In this document: positions 9,428 to 16,706 of the stretch, one piece after another
Numbering within the stretch: the first letter of the stretch is position 1
Layout: each line of letters starts with the position of its first letter
NCBI GenBank assembly: GCA_002329125.1
Contig: DCXX01000150.1
Coordinates: 51,000-68,705, forward strand
DNA length: 17,706 nt
Direction: 5' to 3'
Source: Fidelibacterota bacterium UBA2125
GTDB lineage: Bacteria > Fidelibacterota > Marinisomatia > Marinisomatales > S15-B10
The notes under the pieces: generated by a model
The model's input: only the letters and a program-made list of their open reading frames with translations
What the model was told of the DNA's origin: nothing
Databases searched by the model: none
Made by a program: the position numbers and the translations under genes

Positions 9428-10360
9428 TTATGATTCCCACGCCGGGCAGGCAAGATTTTTGTAATCGCACCAGTCGCAGTGGTACCCGCTACAGGGCTCA
9501 AATTGTCTGGCGCGGATACCCCGGGCTACATCGGTAATCTTTTCCCGTATGGCATCGAGGTCTTTTTCCGTGAAAGCGTGGCTGTGCTCAGGCTGTTCCT
9601 CATCGCGAAGGAAGTAGAGTGTTGCCGTTTCCGGGATGCCTGCCAGCTTTTCATCTTCAGCCTGCTGAAGATATAGGCTGTAAATACCGAGCTGGACAGA
9701 GTTTTTGGCTGGTGTGGATCGCTTGCTGGTTTTGTAGTCGACCACCTTGTTCCCGTTTGAGGAATTGTCTATACGATCGATCATGCCAACGATACGGATG
9801 CCATCAAGGTCGAAGGAAAATTTTAATTCCGTATCCAGAACATCTGGCGGTTCCTGTTTGGTATTATGGACATATCGTTTCAGCATTTCCACCGCTTGTT
9901 CCTTCAGCTTTTCTTCACGTTGCATGTAAGTAAATTCCCCACTTTTCCACTCTTCATCGAGAATCTGAAGAATTTGATCTTCGGTTATATTTCCTTCGGA
10001 ACCGTGGAAGCGTTCCAGCACCTTATGAATAATATTCCCAAATGTGAGCTGTGGTCGGCTGGCTGATTCGGGGATCTTGTCTATCTGTTTAAACCTGTAT
10101 TTCAGAGGGCACTCCAGATAGGTTTCAACGGTACTTGCGGAGAGTGACAGGGCTTCTCCTGGAGAGGGGACAAAGTTGTCACTGAGTTCATTTCGCAACT
10201 CTTTTTCCCACGGTTCGTTACCCCACTCTATAGTTTCTCCGGCGTGAAGCTTGTGGAGGGCATCCAGTGCCTTGATCATCTTTGCAGCGTTGGTGTAGTC
10301 ATTTTGAGCCACCGCTCGCTGGAGCCTGTCCTGGTACTTCTTTTTCAGGTCTAACGTCAT
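9428..10360 (-). CDS. RecB/Cas4-like PD-(D/E)XK nuclease with iron-sulfur cysteines
   Basis: Stand-alone nuclease of 310 residues resembling the C-terminal nuclease domain of AddB/AdnAB and Cas4. Active-site residues are visible in order: His112 (GNIIHKVLE), Asp195 (GMIDRID), Asp208-x-Lys210 (VVDYK) and Gln223 (QLGIY). Cys84 (YLECPLKY) with Cys295, Cys298 and Cys305 (CDWCDYKNLAC) fits the [4Fe-4S] staple of this family. Residues 3-38 form an extra helical piece (LQRAVAQNDYTNAAKMI...) resembling the UVR motif of UvrB/UvrC. The ATG directly follows the helicase stop codon (TAAATG, no gap), so the two are almost certainly translationally linked. It presumably trims the strand unwound by the helicase; whether it is exo- or endonucleolytic is not determined. 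Confidence 0.88.
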   Translation of the reverse strand: MTLDLKKKYQDRLQRAVAQNDYTNAAKMIKALDALHKLHAGETIEWGNEPWEKELRNELSDNFVPSPGEALSLSASTVETYLECPLKYRFKQIDKIPESASRPQLTFGNIIHKVLERFHGSEGNITEDQILQILDEEWKSGEFTYMQREEKLKEQAVEMLKRYVHNTKQEPPDVLDTELKFSFDLDGIRIVGMIDRIDNSSNGNKVVDYKTSKRSTPAKNSVQLGIYSLYLQQAEDEKLAGIPETATLYFLRDEEQPEHSHAFTEKDLDAIREKITDVARGIRARQFEPCSGYHCDWCDYKNLACPAWES

Positions 10361-12397
10361 TTAGATTTTGTCCTTTGTTACTGCAATCTCCGAATCGATT
10401 TCATGAACCAGTGATTTGTCCAGCTCCTTAACAAACAGTGAGGTTGCTTTTGACGGTGCCAGTAGAAAAAGTTGTTCTTGAGCTCGGGTGACAGCAACAT
10501 ACATGAGGCGGCGTTCTTCCTGGAGGTGGTGATCCCGGTCAGAGAGGGTGCTGTGTTTGGCATACTGGATCCACTCATCGGGCGGGCGGATCACCAGTGC
10601 TTCCTGCCTGAAAGAGAGAGGAAAACTCCCGGACCGGTTGAATGGGACGAATACAACTGGGAATTCTCCCCCTTTCGCACCGTGAATGGTCTGAACGGTA
10701 ACCGCATTACTGTTTACTGAAGGGGGCAGGTGGGCCGGCCGGTTGCCGGCCGTCATCATAGATTCCAGATATAGATTGAAACGGTGCAATCCCCGCTCGT
10801 TTTCTCTGTCACGGCTGAACTCCTGAGCTTTATTCAAAAGATTCCCAATATTGATGAGAGCCAGTTGATCTTCATAGTTGTGTCTTTTAGCCAAAGGCCG
10901 CAACAGTGCTGTCCTTTCGCAAATCTCCCACAGCATCTCACCGGCATTCTTTTTCTTGGAAAGTTTCTGCAATTCTTCAACTTGCTTGAAAAGTGCTCTT
11001 GCCTCTTGCGGAAAAGTTCCGTTGAGAGAATGTAGAAGTTGGATTCTGGGCGTTAGATCCCGAGTGTCAAAACGGCTGAAGAGTTCATAGGCAGTTTCAT
11101 CATTGGACGCTTTACGAAGGAGCCGGTAAAGAGCGGTCTCTTTGTGCTTACCTTCACCAACCACCTGGCACCACGCCACAAGTGTTTTGATTTCAGGAAT
11201 CTCGAAGAAATGCCGGAAATCAGCCTGAGTCGGAATGTTGGCGCCCAGGAAACTGTCAGCCAGAGATTTGGCCTGATTGCGTGTTCTGCAAAGGACAGCA
11301 ATATCTTCAAAAGAGAATCCCTCAGAGAGCAACTCATAAATCTGGTCAATGATGATTGTCGGCTGCTCTATTTTGGTTGCCCAGATGAGTTTAGGGCGAG
11401 GTCCTTTACGCCCGCCTTCAGACTCGAGAAACTTGGCCTGTCTGTCATCATTATGTTTTATGATATCATTGGCAAGATCAAGGATTTGCTGGTGGGAGCG
11501 GAAATTCGTTTCCAGCGGCGTGGCGAGGAAATCTTTGTGGGAGCCGTAACTCTTTTCAAATGCTTTAATGTTGTACGCGGAGGCGCCGCGGAAGCTGTAG
11601 ATCACCTGATCATCATCGCCTACTACAGTAACGCTCTGCCTTTTGTGGGCCAAGAGACCAACGATTTTGTTCAGGGCAAAATTGTTATCCTGGAATTCGT
11701 CCACAATAATGTGGCGGAAGCGGTCCCTACACGCTTTCAGAGCTTTTTCATCAGATTGCAACAGCTCATGCGCCTGGAGGATCATATCACCGTAATCCAC
11801 AGTATCCAGATCCTTTTTCATCGCCTGGTAGTGACCATAGATTTGTCTCAAATCACGGATCTGTGCCAGCACCTCTGTGTCAGTTTCATTTTGAGGATCG
11901 GGCATGGCCGCCGGGTCCAGCAGTTCGTCCCGGCACCGGCTGAAGAAAGGGAGGAAGCTCTTCACCACCGCTTTTTCAGGCTCCAGAGAAAATTCCGTTG
12001 ACTCGAATGGGCCCAGATCGTCAAATCTATCCAAAAGCATGTAGATCGCCTCACTCTCGTCCAGCAAGCGAGGTGTTGGAGAAACATTGCCGAACTCTTT
12101 AACGGTCTGGTAGCAAACGCTGTGGAAGGTTCCCACTGTTATCTTTTCGGCTGGATGCCCAACTTCAGAAACTACCTTCTCTTTCAGTTCTCGCGCCGCC
12201 CGTTCCGTGTAAGTAATCATGAGAATATGGAATGGATCGATACTTTTGTTCTCGATGAGATGCACTATGCGCTTCACAAGAGTGAAGGTCTTACCAGTGC
12301 CTGCACCGGCCATGATCATGAGAGGAGAAGGAGAATGTTCTATGGCCTGACGCTGCTGGAAGGTTGGATGGTTACTCACGTCAAAAGTTACAGACAC
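10361..12397 (-). CDS. UvrD/PcrA/Rep-like SF1A DNA helicase
   Basis: ATP-dependent 3'-5' DNA helicase of 678 residues, with the full set of SF1A motifs: a Q-motif (FQQRQAIEH), Walker A AGAGTGKT (30-37), motif Ia (ITYTERAARELKEKV), Walker B DEFQD (233-237), motif III VGDDDQVIYSFRGA (259-272), motif IV (TNFRSHQQI), motif V (VQTIHGAKGGEFPVVFV) and motif VI (YVAVTRAQEQLFL). It has no nuclease domain of its own; the next gene supplies one with no gap. It starts at GTG (12395-12397); a second GTG six codons in is an alternative. Transcription diverges from the iorA-like gene. It is probably a repair or recombination enzyme acting with the nuclease, like a split AdnAB or AddAB. It could also be a generic UvrD paralogue. 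Confidence 0.9.
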   Translation of the reverse strand: MSVTFDVSNHPTFQQRQAIEHSPSPLMIMAGAGTGKTFTLVKRIVHLIENKSIDPFHILMITYTERAARELKEKVVSEVGHPAEKITVGTFHSVCYQTVKEFGNVSPTPRLLDESEAIYMLLDRFDDLGPFESTEFSLEPEKAVVKSFLPFFSRCRDELLDPAAMPDPQNETDTEVLAQIRDLRQIYGHYQAMKKDLDTVDYGDMILQAHELLQSDEKALKACRDRFRHIIVDEFQDNNFALNKIVGLLAHKRQSVTVVGDDDQVIYSFRGASAYNIKAFEKSYGSHKDFLATPLETNFRSHQQILDLANDIIKHNDDRQAKFLESEGGRKGPRPKLIWATKIEQPTIIIDQIYELLSEGFSFEDIAVLCRTRNQAKSLADSFLGANIPTQADFRHFFEIPEIKTLVAWCQVVGEGKHKETALYRLLRKASNDETAYELFSRFDTRDLTPRIQLLHSLNGTFPQEARALFKQVEELQKLSKKKNAGEMLWEICERTALLRPLAKRHNYEDQLALINIGNLLNKAQEFSRDRENERGLHRFNLYLESMMTAGNRPAHLPPSVNSNAVTVQTIHGAKGGEFPVVFVPFNRSGSFPLSFRQEALVIRPPDEWIQYAKHSTLSDRDHHLQEERRLMYVAVTRAQEQLFLLAPSKATSLFVKELDKSLVHEIDSEIAVTKDKI

Positions 12398-12470
12398 AGC
12401 CCCGTAGAAGGAATGTCAATAATGAAGTTTCAGATTGATATTCAACCGGTTGAGAGATAATTTCCCGTCA

Positions 12471-12474
12471 GAGG
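12471..12474 (+). promoter_or_regulatory. Ribosome-binding site deciding the iorA-like start
   Basis: GAGG (within CAGAGGA) lies 8 bases before TTG at 12483, which opens MPRYTLNING, the normal start of this protein family. The earlier in-frame TTG at 12435 lacks such a site. A GATAAT at 12456-12461 with TTGATA at 12435-12440 (15-base spacer, short) could be the promoter, which would also rule out the upstream start. Confidence 0.5.
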
Positions 12475-12482
12475 ATATACTC

Positions 12483-12944
12483 TTGCCTCGGTATACTTTA
12501 AATATAAATGGTCGGGACCGGAAGGTGTCGGTGGATGAAGATACTCCCTTGCTCTGGGTTCTTCGCGATGAGCTTGGTCTGACCGGAACGAAGTTTGGAT
12601 GTGGGCGGGGCCTGTGCGGTTCGTGTACGGTTCATTTGAATGGCGAGTCAACCCGTTCATGCATGTCCACTGTCGATTACGCCGAAGGAAACGATATTAC
12701 CACCATCGAAGGCCTTTCGCCTGACGTCACTCATTTCATTCAGGAAGCGTGGATTGCTGAGGAGGTTCCCCAGTGCGGCTATTGTCAATCTGGACAGGTC
12801 ATGGCCGCCGCTGCCTTACTGGAACGCAATCCCAATCCTTCCGATCAGGATATTGATATGGGGATGAAAATGAATCTTTGCCGTTGTGGAACTTATCAGC
12901 GAATCAAGAAAGCCATACACCGGGCTGCAGATGAGATGAAATGA
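12483..12944 (+). CDS. iorA: [2Fe-2S] small subunit of molybdenum hydroxylase (isoquinoline 1-oxidoreductase alpha-like)
   Basis: Electron-transfer subunit of a xanthine-oxidase-family enzyme, 153 residues from the TTG at 12483. It has two iron-sulfur sites. The plant-ferredoxin-like one is Cys40, Cys45, Cys48 (FGCGRGLCGSC) and Cys60. The helical second one is Cys98, Cys101 (CGYC), Cys133 and Cys135 (NLCRCG). It has no export signal of its own and would travel with the Tat-signal large subunit. Its stop overlaps the large subunit's start (ATGA at 12941-12944), so the two are translationally coupled. The start is non-ATG and inferred from the ribosome-binding site and family length. The IorA name reflects the subfamily; relatives act on various aldehydes and N-heterocycles, so the substrate is open. 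Confidence 0.88.
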   Translation: MPRYTLNINGRDRKVSVDEDTPLLWVLRDELGLTGTKFGCGRGLCGSCTVHLNGESTRSCMSTVDYAEGNDITTIEGLSPDVTHFIQEAWIAEEVPQCGYCQSGQVMAAAALLERNPNPSDQDIDMGMKMNLCRCGTYQRIKKAIHRAADEMK

Positions 12945-15055
12945 GCAACTCTGTTTCCAGAAGAGATTTTCTCAAAGTGACATCATCAGCAGGTGCCGGA
13001 CTGATGATGGGTGTTTACCTTCCTGGAAAACCCCGTTTCAAATCTGCAGCCTCGGACAGTTTTGAACCTAACGTCTGGATCAAAATTTCACCGGATAATA
13101 AGGTTACCATCACTCTGGCGAAGTCAGAGATGGGCCAGGGAGTCAAGACAGCTTTGCCCATGATTGTGGCAGACGAATTGGATGCGGACTGGCAAAATGT
13201 AGAAGTAGTTCAGGCCGATGCCCACCCTGACAAATATGGCGGAATGATGACTGTTGGGAGCAGAAGTGTAAGAGGCGGTGCCTGGATGCGACTCCGGGAG
13301 ACAGGGGCCACTGCCCGTGAGATGCTTGTCTCCGCCGCCGCAAAGCAATGGGGGGTTGACCCTGCATCCTGCCGGACAGATAACAGCTCCGTTTATCACG
13401 ATGCATCAAACAGATCTCTGACCTACGGCAAACTGACTACCTATGCATCAGGGCTAAAAGTCCCCAAGAAACCGCAGCTGAAAGACCCTTCCCAGTTTAG
13501 GTACATTGGCAAATCCATACCCCAGATTGATACCCCGGACAAAGTAAGCGGGAAAACTGTTTTTGGACTGGATGTGCGGCTCCAAGGCATGCTTTATGCA
13601 ACCGTTATTCATCCGCCAGTTTTCGGTGCAGCTGTAAAAAGTATTGATGATCGGGAAGCAAAAAACATTGCGGGTGTAAAAAAAGTGTTTCAGGTTTCTT
13701 TGGGTGTAGCGGTGGTGGCCAAAAGTACCTGGGCCGCCTTTAAGGGTGCCAGGGCACTCCAGATTAAATGGGATAATGGTGATTTTTCCATGGATTCAAA
13801 GGACATTTCAAAAAGCTTCCGGGACCTGGCCAGAAAAAAGGGTGTAGTTGCCCGAAATGACGGAAATGCTGAAAAGGCCATGAAGAAAGTTGACAGTCGT
13901 CTGGAAGCGGTCTATGAGGTACCCTATCTGGCTCACGCCACTATGGAGCCTATGAACTGCACGGCCCATGTGAAGCAAGGTCGCTGCGAACTATGGGTTC
14001 CCACACAGAATCCCCAGGGATCTCAGCGGACGGCAGCCCAGCTCACAGGTTTTTCCAATGATCAGGTCACAGTGCATGTGACCCAGTTGGGGTGCGGCTT
14101 TGGCCGGAGAAGCAGAACTGATTTTATCCAGGATGCCGTTGAAACAGCCATGAAGGTCGACGCCCCGGTGCAGGTCGTCTGGACAAGAGAAGAGGATATG
14201 CAGCACGATTACTACCGGCCTGCTACCTACAATCTCTTTGAAGCAGGACTCGATAAAGCGGGGGAACCTGTAGCTTGGAATCACCGTGTGGTGGCACCAC
14301 CTATCGGCAGAAGGGGAGGCCCCAACAGCTTGGATCGTTCTTCTGTTGATGGTGCGTCCAACCTGCCCTACGATATCTCCAATATCTTTGTGGACTATTG
14401 TCGGTCTGATATACCTGTCCCCGTCGGCCACTGGCGCTCGGTGGGTCCTTCACAGAATACGTTTATTACGGAGAGTTTTATCGATGAAGTCGCCTTTGCC
14501 GCCGGAAAAGATCCGTTTGAATACAGAAGAAAGCTGCTGAAAAACCAGCCAAGACTCCGAAATGTTCTGGAACTGGCCGCAGAAAAATCCGGCTGGGGTG
14601 GGAAACTTCCCAAGGGCCTCGCAAGGGGGATAGCCATAGTGGAAGATAAGGGAAGCATTTGTGCACAGGTTGCAGAAATCTCTATTGAAAAGAGTCAAGT
14701 GAAAATTCACCGTGTCACCTGTGCTCTTGATTGTGGTCAGGTGATCCATCCGGGAATCGTGGAATCACAAACTGTCGGCTCTGTGGTGTATGGACTGTCC
14801 GCTGCCCTCTATGGCGAGATCATCATTAATAAAGGTAGGGTGGCCCAGAGCAATTTTGATGATTATCCTCTTCTTGGTATACATGAAATGCCTGAGGTCG
14901 ATGTCCACTTGGTGGACAGTCAGGAAGAACCAGGTGGGGCAGGTGAGCCGGCCGTACCACCTGCTGCTCCCGCTGTTACAAATGCAATATTTGCCCTTAC
15001 AGGACAGAGGATACAGAGTCTGCCAGTTTCCCTTAACGGGATGAGAACTATGTAG
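12941..15055 (+). CDS. iorB: Molybdopterin-binding large subunit (isoquinoline 1-oxidoreductase beta-like), Tat-exported
   Basis: Catalytic subunit of a molybdenum hydroxylase, 704 residues, oxidising an aldehyde or N-heterocycle with water as oxygen source. The N-terminus carries a Tat signal (SRRDFLKVTSSAGAG, Arg7-Arg8), so the IorAB complex is predicted to be periplasmic. The protein lacks separate FAD and iron-sulfur domains, as expected for this subfamily. Cofactor-loop signatures such as GCGFGRRS and GHWRSVG are present, and GGAGEPAVPP near the C-terminus carries the likely catalytic Glu669. No cytochrome subunit and no XdhC/MoaB-type maturation genes lie nearby, so the electron acceptor must be encoded elsewhere. 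The gene ends just before an intrinsic terminator. Confidence 0.9.
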   Translation: MSNSVSRRDFLKVTSSAGAGLMMGVYLPGKPRFKSAASDSFEPNVWIKISPDNKVTITLAKSEMGQGVKTALPMIVADELDADWQNVEVVQADAHPDKYGGMMTVGSRSVRGGAWMRLRETGATAREMLVSAAAKQWGVDPASCRTDNSSVYHDASNRSLTYGKLTTYASGLKVPKKPQLKDPSQFRYIGKSIPQIDTPDKVSGKTVFGLDVRLQGMLYATVIHPPVFGAAVKSIDDREAKNIAGVKKVFQVSLGVAVVAKSTWAAFKGARALQIKWDNGDFSMDSKDISKSFRDLARKKGVVARNDGNAEKAMKKVDSRLEAVYEVPYLAHATMEPMNCTAHVKQGRCELWVPTQNPQGSQRTAAQLTGFSNDQVTVHVTQLGCGFGRRSRTDFIQDAVETAMKVDAPVQVVWTREEDMQHDYYRPATYNLFEAGLDKAGEPVAWNHRVVAPPIGRRGGPNSLDRSSVDGASNLPYDISNIFVDYCRSDIPVPVGHWRSVGPSQNTFITESFIDEVAFAAGKDPFEYRRKLLKNQPRLRNVLELAAEKSGWGGKLPKGLARGIAIVEDKGSICAQVAEISIEKSQVKIHRVTCALDCGQVIHPGIVESQTVGSVVYGLSAALYGEIIINKGRVAQSNFDDYPLLGIHEMPEVDVHLVDSQEEPGGAGEPAVPPAAPAVTNAIFALTGQRIQSLPVSLNGMRTM

Positions 15056-15064
15056 TCCAGAAAA

Positions 15065-15091
15065 ACCTCTTTTTCTTGGAAGAGGTGTTTT
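15065..15091 (+). terminator. Intrinsic terminator after iorAB
   Basis: A perfect 7-bp stem ACCTCTT (15065-15071) / AAGAGGT (15080-15086), extendable inward by two G-T pairs to a 4-base loop, followed at once by GTTTTA. It starts 10 bases after the iorB-like stop and separates this operon from the sigma-factor cassette. Confidence 0.65.
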
Positions 15092-15111
15092 AGGCAGTCC
15101 TTTTTGCTTTA

Positions 15112-15135
15112 TTGTAAACCTGATCCGAATTACAA
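15112..15135. promoter_or_regulatory. Dyad TTGTAA-N12-TTACAA upstream of sigma gene
   Basis: Perfect 6-base inverted arms (15112-15117 and 15130-15135) lie about 80 bases upstream of the ECF sigma start, in the only space available for its promoter. It could be a regulator-binding site. No second copy was found upstream of the receptor gene, so this is a weak call. Confidence 0.3.
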
Positions 15136-15190
15136 CTGTTCTTACTATCCATTGGAAATGGGTGAAATTCCTTTTTAACCTTTTACCTTA

Positions 15191-15210
15191 TTGCTCCGTC
15201 AAAGGAGCAA
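15191..15210 (+). promoter_or_regulatory. Hairpin sequestering the sigma-factor ribosome-binding site
   Basis: Perfect inverted repeat TTGCTCC (15191-15197) / GGAGCAA (15204-15210) with loop GTCAAA. The ribosome-binding site AAAGGAG (15201-15207) lies in the loop and 3' arm, 10 bases before the ATG at 15218. In mRNA the TTGCTCC arm would pair with the GGAG core. This is typical of thermometer-like or translationally gated leaders, but may also be chance. Confidence 0.5.
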
Positions 15211-15217
15211 ATGATAG

Positions 15218-15742
15218 ATGAAGGACGGCGATCTTGTAATACGGTTTCAAAATGGAGAAGAACAAGCATTTGATGAACTGGTTAAAAGACATTATTCAAC
15301 AACCCACAATTTACTTGTCCGGCTTTCAGGCAATAGCATGGACGCCGATGATCTTTGCCAGGAGACGTTCATTCGGGTCTACCGAAGTCTCAGGAAATTC
15401 AAAGCCCAGTCACAATTTTCAACATGGCTATACAGAATTGCCGTCAATGTGGCCAACAGCCACCACCGAAAAGAAAAGGTCAGACAATTATTATCATTTG
15501 GGAATGATCCTGAGACTATGGCAGTTGATGAATCTACGGAACCCCGTGAATTGGACCCGGAAATGTGGGATGCCATTCACAACTTGCCACAGAAACAAAA
15601 AATGGTATTAACATTGAGAATATTTCAGGAACTTCCCTTTAAAGAGGTCGCCAGCATTTTGAATATGAGTGAAAACAGTGCAAAGGTGAATTATCACCAC
15701 GCCATTCAGCGACTTAAGGAAAGATTAGGAGAGAAAGAGTAA
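15218..15742 (+). CDS. ECF-family RNA polymerase sigma factor
   Basis: A sigma-70 factor of the extracytoplasmic-function class, 174 residues. Region 2 (about 17-85) has DADDLCQETFIRVYRSLRKF, then the FSTWLYRIAVNVA promoter-melting helix. Region 4 (about 115-172) has LPQKQKMVLTLRIFQ and a helix-turn-helix ELPFKEVASILNMSENSAKV. There is no region 1 or 3. Its stop overlaps the next gene's start (TAATG at 15740-15744), which encodes a membrane protein in the usual anti-sigma place. It probably drives envelope genes, possibly including the Spy-like and TonB receptor genes downstream. Control at translation is suggested by the hairpin over its ribosome-binding site. The ATG at 15211 is out of frame and too near that site. 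Confidence 0.93.
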   Translation: MKDGDLVIRFQNGEEQAFDELVKRHYSTTHNLLVRLSGNSMDADDLCQETFIRVYRSLRKFKAQSQFSTWLYRIAVNVANSHHRKEKVRQLLSFGNDPETMAVDESTEPRELDPEMWDAIHNLPQKQKMVLTLRIFQELPFKEVASILNMSENSAKVNYHHAIQRLKERLGEKE

Positions 15743-16161
15743 TGTCGATCGAGAGACGGATCAATTCCCTGAAGGGTAGTTCTCATGAACCGGGTGATGC
15801 CGAATCTTTCCTGACTAATCTGAAAGGTGAGATAATTCAACGGGACCGCCGTCGGCAGAACATTATAAATTCTGTTTCGGGTCTGGTCGTGGCACTTGCT
15901 ATGGGTGTAGGAATATATATCAACAATCCCGCTGCCGATTCAACCTTTTCCACAGTAGATATGTCTGAGATAATTATTGATCTGAGTGACCAGCCAGACT
16001 CAATCACCGTTTTTGATGATGAAGAATTCATTGTGGCATCAATGGATTATCTCATTGGTGGTACAGAATTGATAAGTACCGGTTGGTCAATTATTGAAGA
16101 CCTTTCACTTTATAGTTACCTGGAAACAGGAGAAAAGATATCTCAGGAGGAACGGTCATGA
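15742..16161 (+). CDS. Single-span membrane protein, putative anti-sigma factor
   Basis: I recognise no family. The 139 residues divide into a cytoplasmic N-terminal segment (1-40, ending with the basic RDRRRQN that favours an N-in topology), one transmembrane helix (41-60), and an acidic periplasmic part (61-139, rich in Asp/Glu). It has no cysteine and a single histidine, so it is not a zinc-binding (ZAS) anti-sigma factor. The gene lies between and overlaps both the ECF sigma gene (TAATG) and the Spy-like gene (ATGA), the standard anti-sigma position. AGGAG at 15727-15731 is its ribosome-binding site. By position and topology it could hold the sigma factor at the membrane and read the periplasm through its acidic tail. 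This role is inference. Confidence 0.6.
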   Translation: MSIERRINSLKGSSHEPGDAESFLTNLKGEIIQRDRRRQNIINSVSGLVVALAMGVGIYINNPAADSTFSTVDMSEIIIDLSDQPDSITVFDDEEFIVASMDYLIGGTELISTGWSIIEDLSLYSYLETGEKISQEERS

Positions 16162-16706
16162 AAAGAACCATAATAGCATTTGTAGCCCTCAGTTGTTTGT
16201 TGACAGCCCAGCCCCGACCTGGAAGTCCCATGACACCGCTCCAGGATCGTCATCGCGGCAGTCGGCTGGAGATGATGAAAATGTGGCAGCTTACGGAAAG
16301 GCTGGCACTGACTGAAGAACAGGCCAGTAAATTTTTTCCGAGGTACAATGTCCTTGAGAAAGAACTTATAGAACTTGGTACGGAGCAAAAGGAATTATTT
16401 CGTGAAATGAGAAAAATGATGGGTGAGGACAAAGAGGTCACCGATAAAGAACTGGAAAGAATTACCAAAAAAGTATCCGAACTGGAGCAACAGAAAATAG
16501 AGAAAAAACTGAAGTTTTTTGAAGACCTGGATGAATTTCTTTCCCCAAACCAGCGTGCCAGGTACCTCGGTTTTGAACTGTGGTTTAAGGATGAACTCCG
16601 CCGGGGATTGGAAGAAAGAGTGAAAATGGGGCCGCCTAGAATACCTGGTGACTGGAAAAAAGATATGAAGCGACAAAAGAAGTGGAATGAGCCTCGTCGC
16701 TGGTAA
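16158..16706 (+). CDS. Periplasmic Spy/CpxP/CnrX-like protein
   Basis: A 182-residue helical secreted protein. The signal peptide is MKRTIIAFVALSCLLTAQ; the helical body carries two LTxxQ-type motifs, LTEEQ (51-55) and LSPNQ (128-132), the mark of the Spy/CpxP/ZraP/CnrX superfamily of periplasmic chaperones and metal sensors. The middle (65-125) is a highly charged antiparallel helical hairpin and the C-terminus (after 145) is strongly basic. AGGAGG at 16145-16150 is an excellent ribosome-binding site with 7-base spacing, suggesting higher expression than its partners. It overlaps the membrane-protein gene by ATGA and so belongs to the sigma cassette. It could be the sensor that releases the sigma factor, or a chaperone target of it. 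Cys13 lies in the signal peptide and is not a convincing lipobox. Confidence 0.82.
   Translation: MKRTIIAFVALSCLLTAQPRPGSPMTPLQDRHRGSRLEMMKMWQLTERLALTEEQASKFFPRYNVLEKELIELGTEQKELFREMRKMMGEDKEVTDKELERITKKVSELEQQKIEKKLKFFEDLDEFLSPNQRARYLGFELWFKDELRRGLEERVKMGPPRIPGDWKKDMKRQKKWNEPRRW

Noticed and set aside
10736..10752. GC-rich hairpin CGGCCGG/CCGGCCG with 3-base loop
   Set aside because: It lies inside the helicase coding sequence and is explained by codons for Gly-Asn-Arg-Pro-Ala; no T-run follows on either strand.
11144..12001. 285-codon open frame on the + strand
   Set aside because: It is fully antisense to the helicase gene, whose motifs are unmistakable; the translated product has no recognisable domain or start site.
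15154..15175. GGAA...TTCC repeat followed by T-run, possible second terminator
   Set aside because: Stem is only 4 bp with a mismatch above it; too weak to call.
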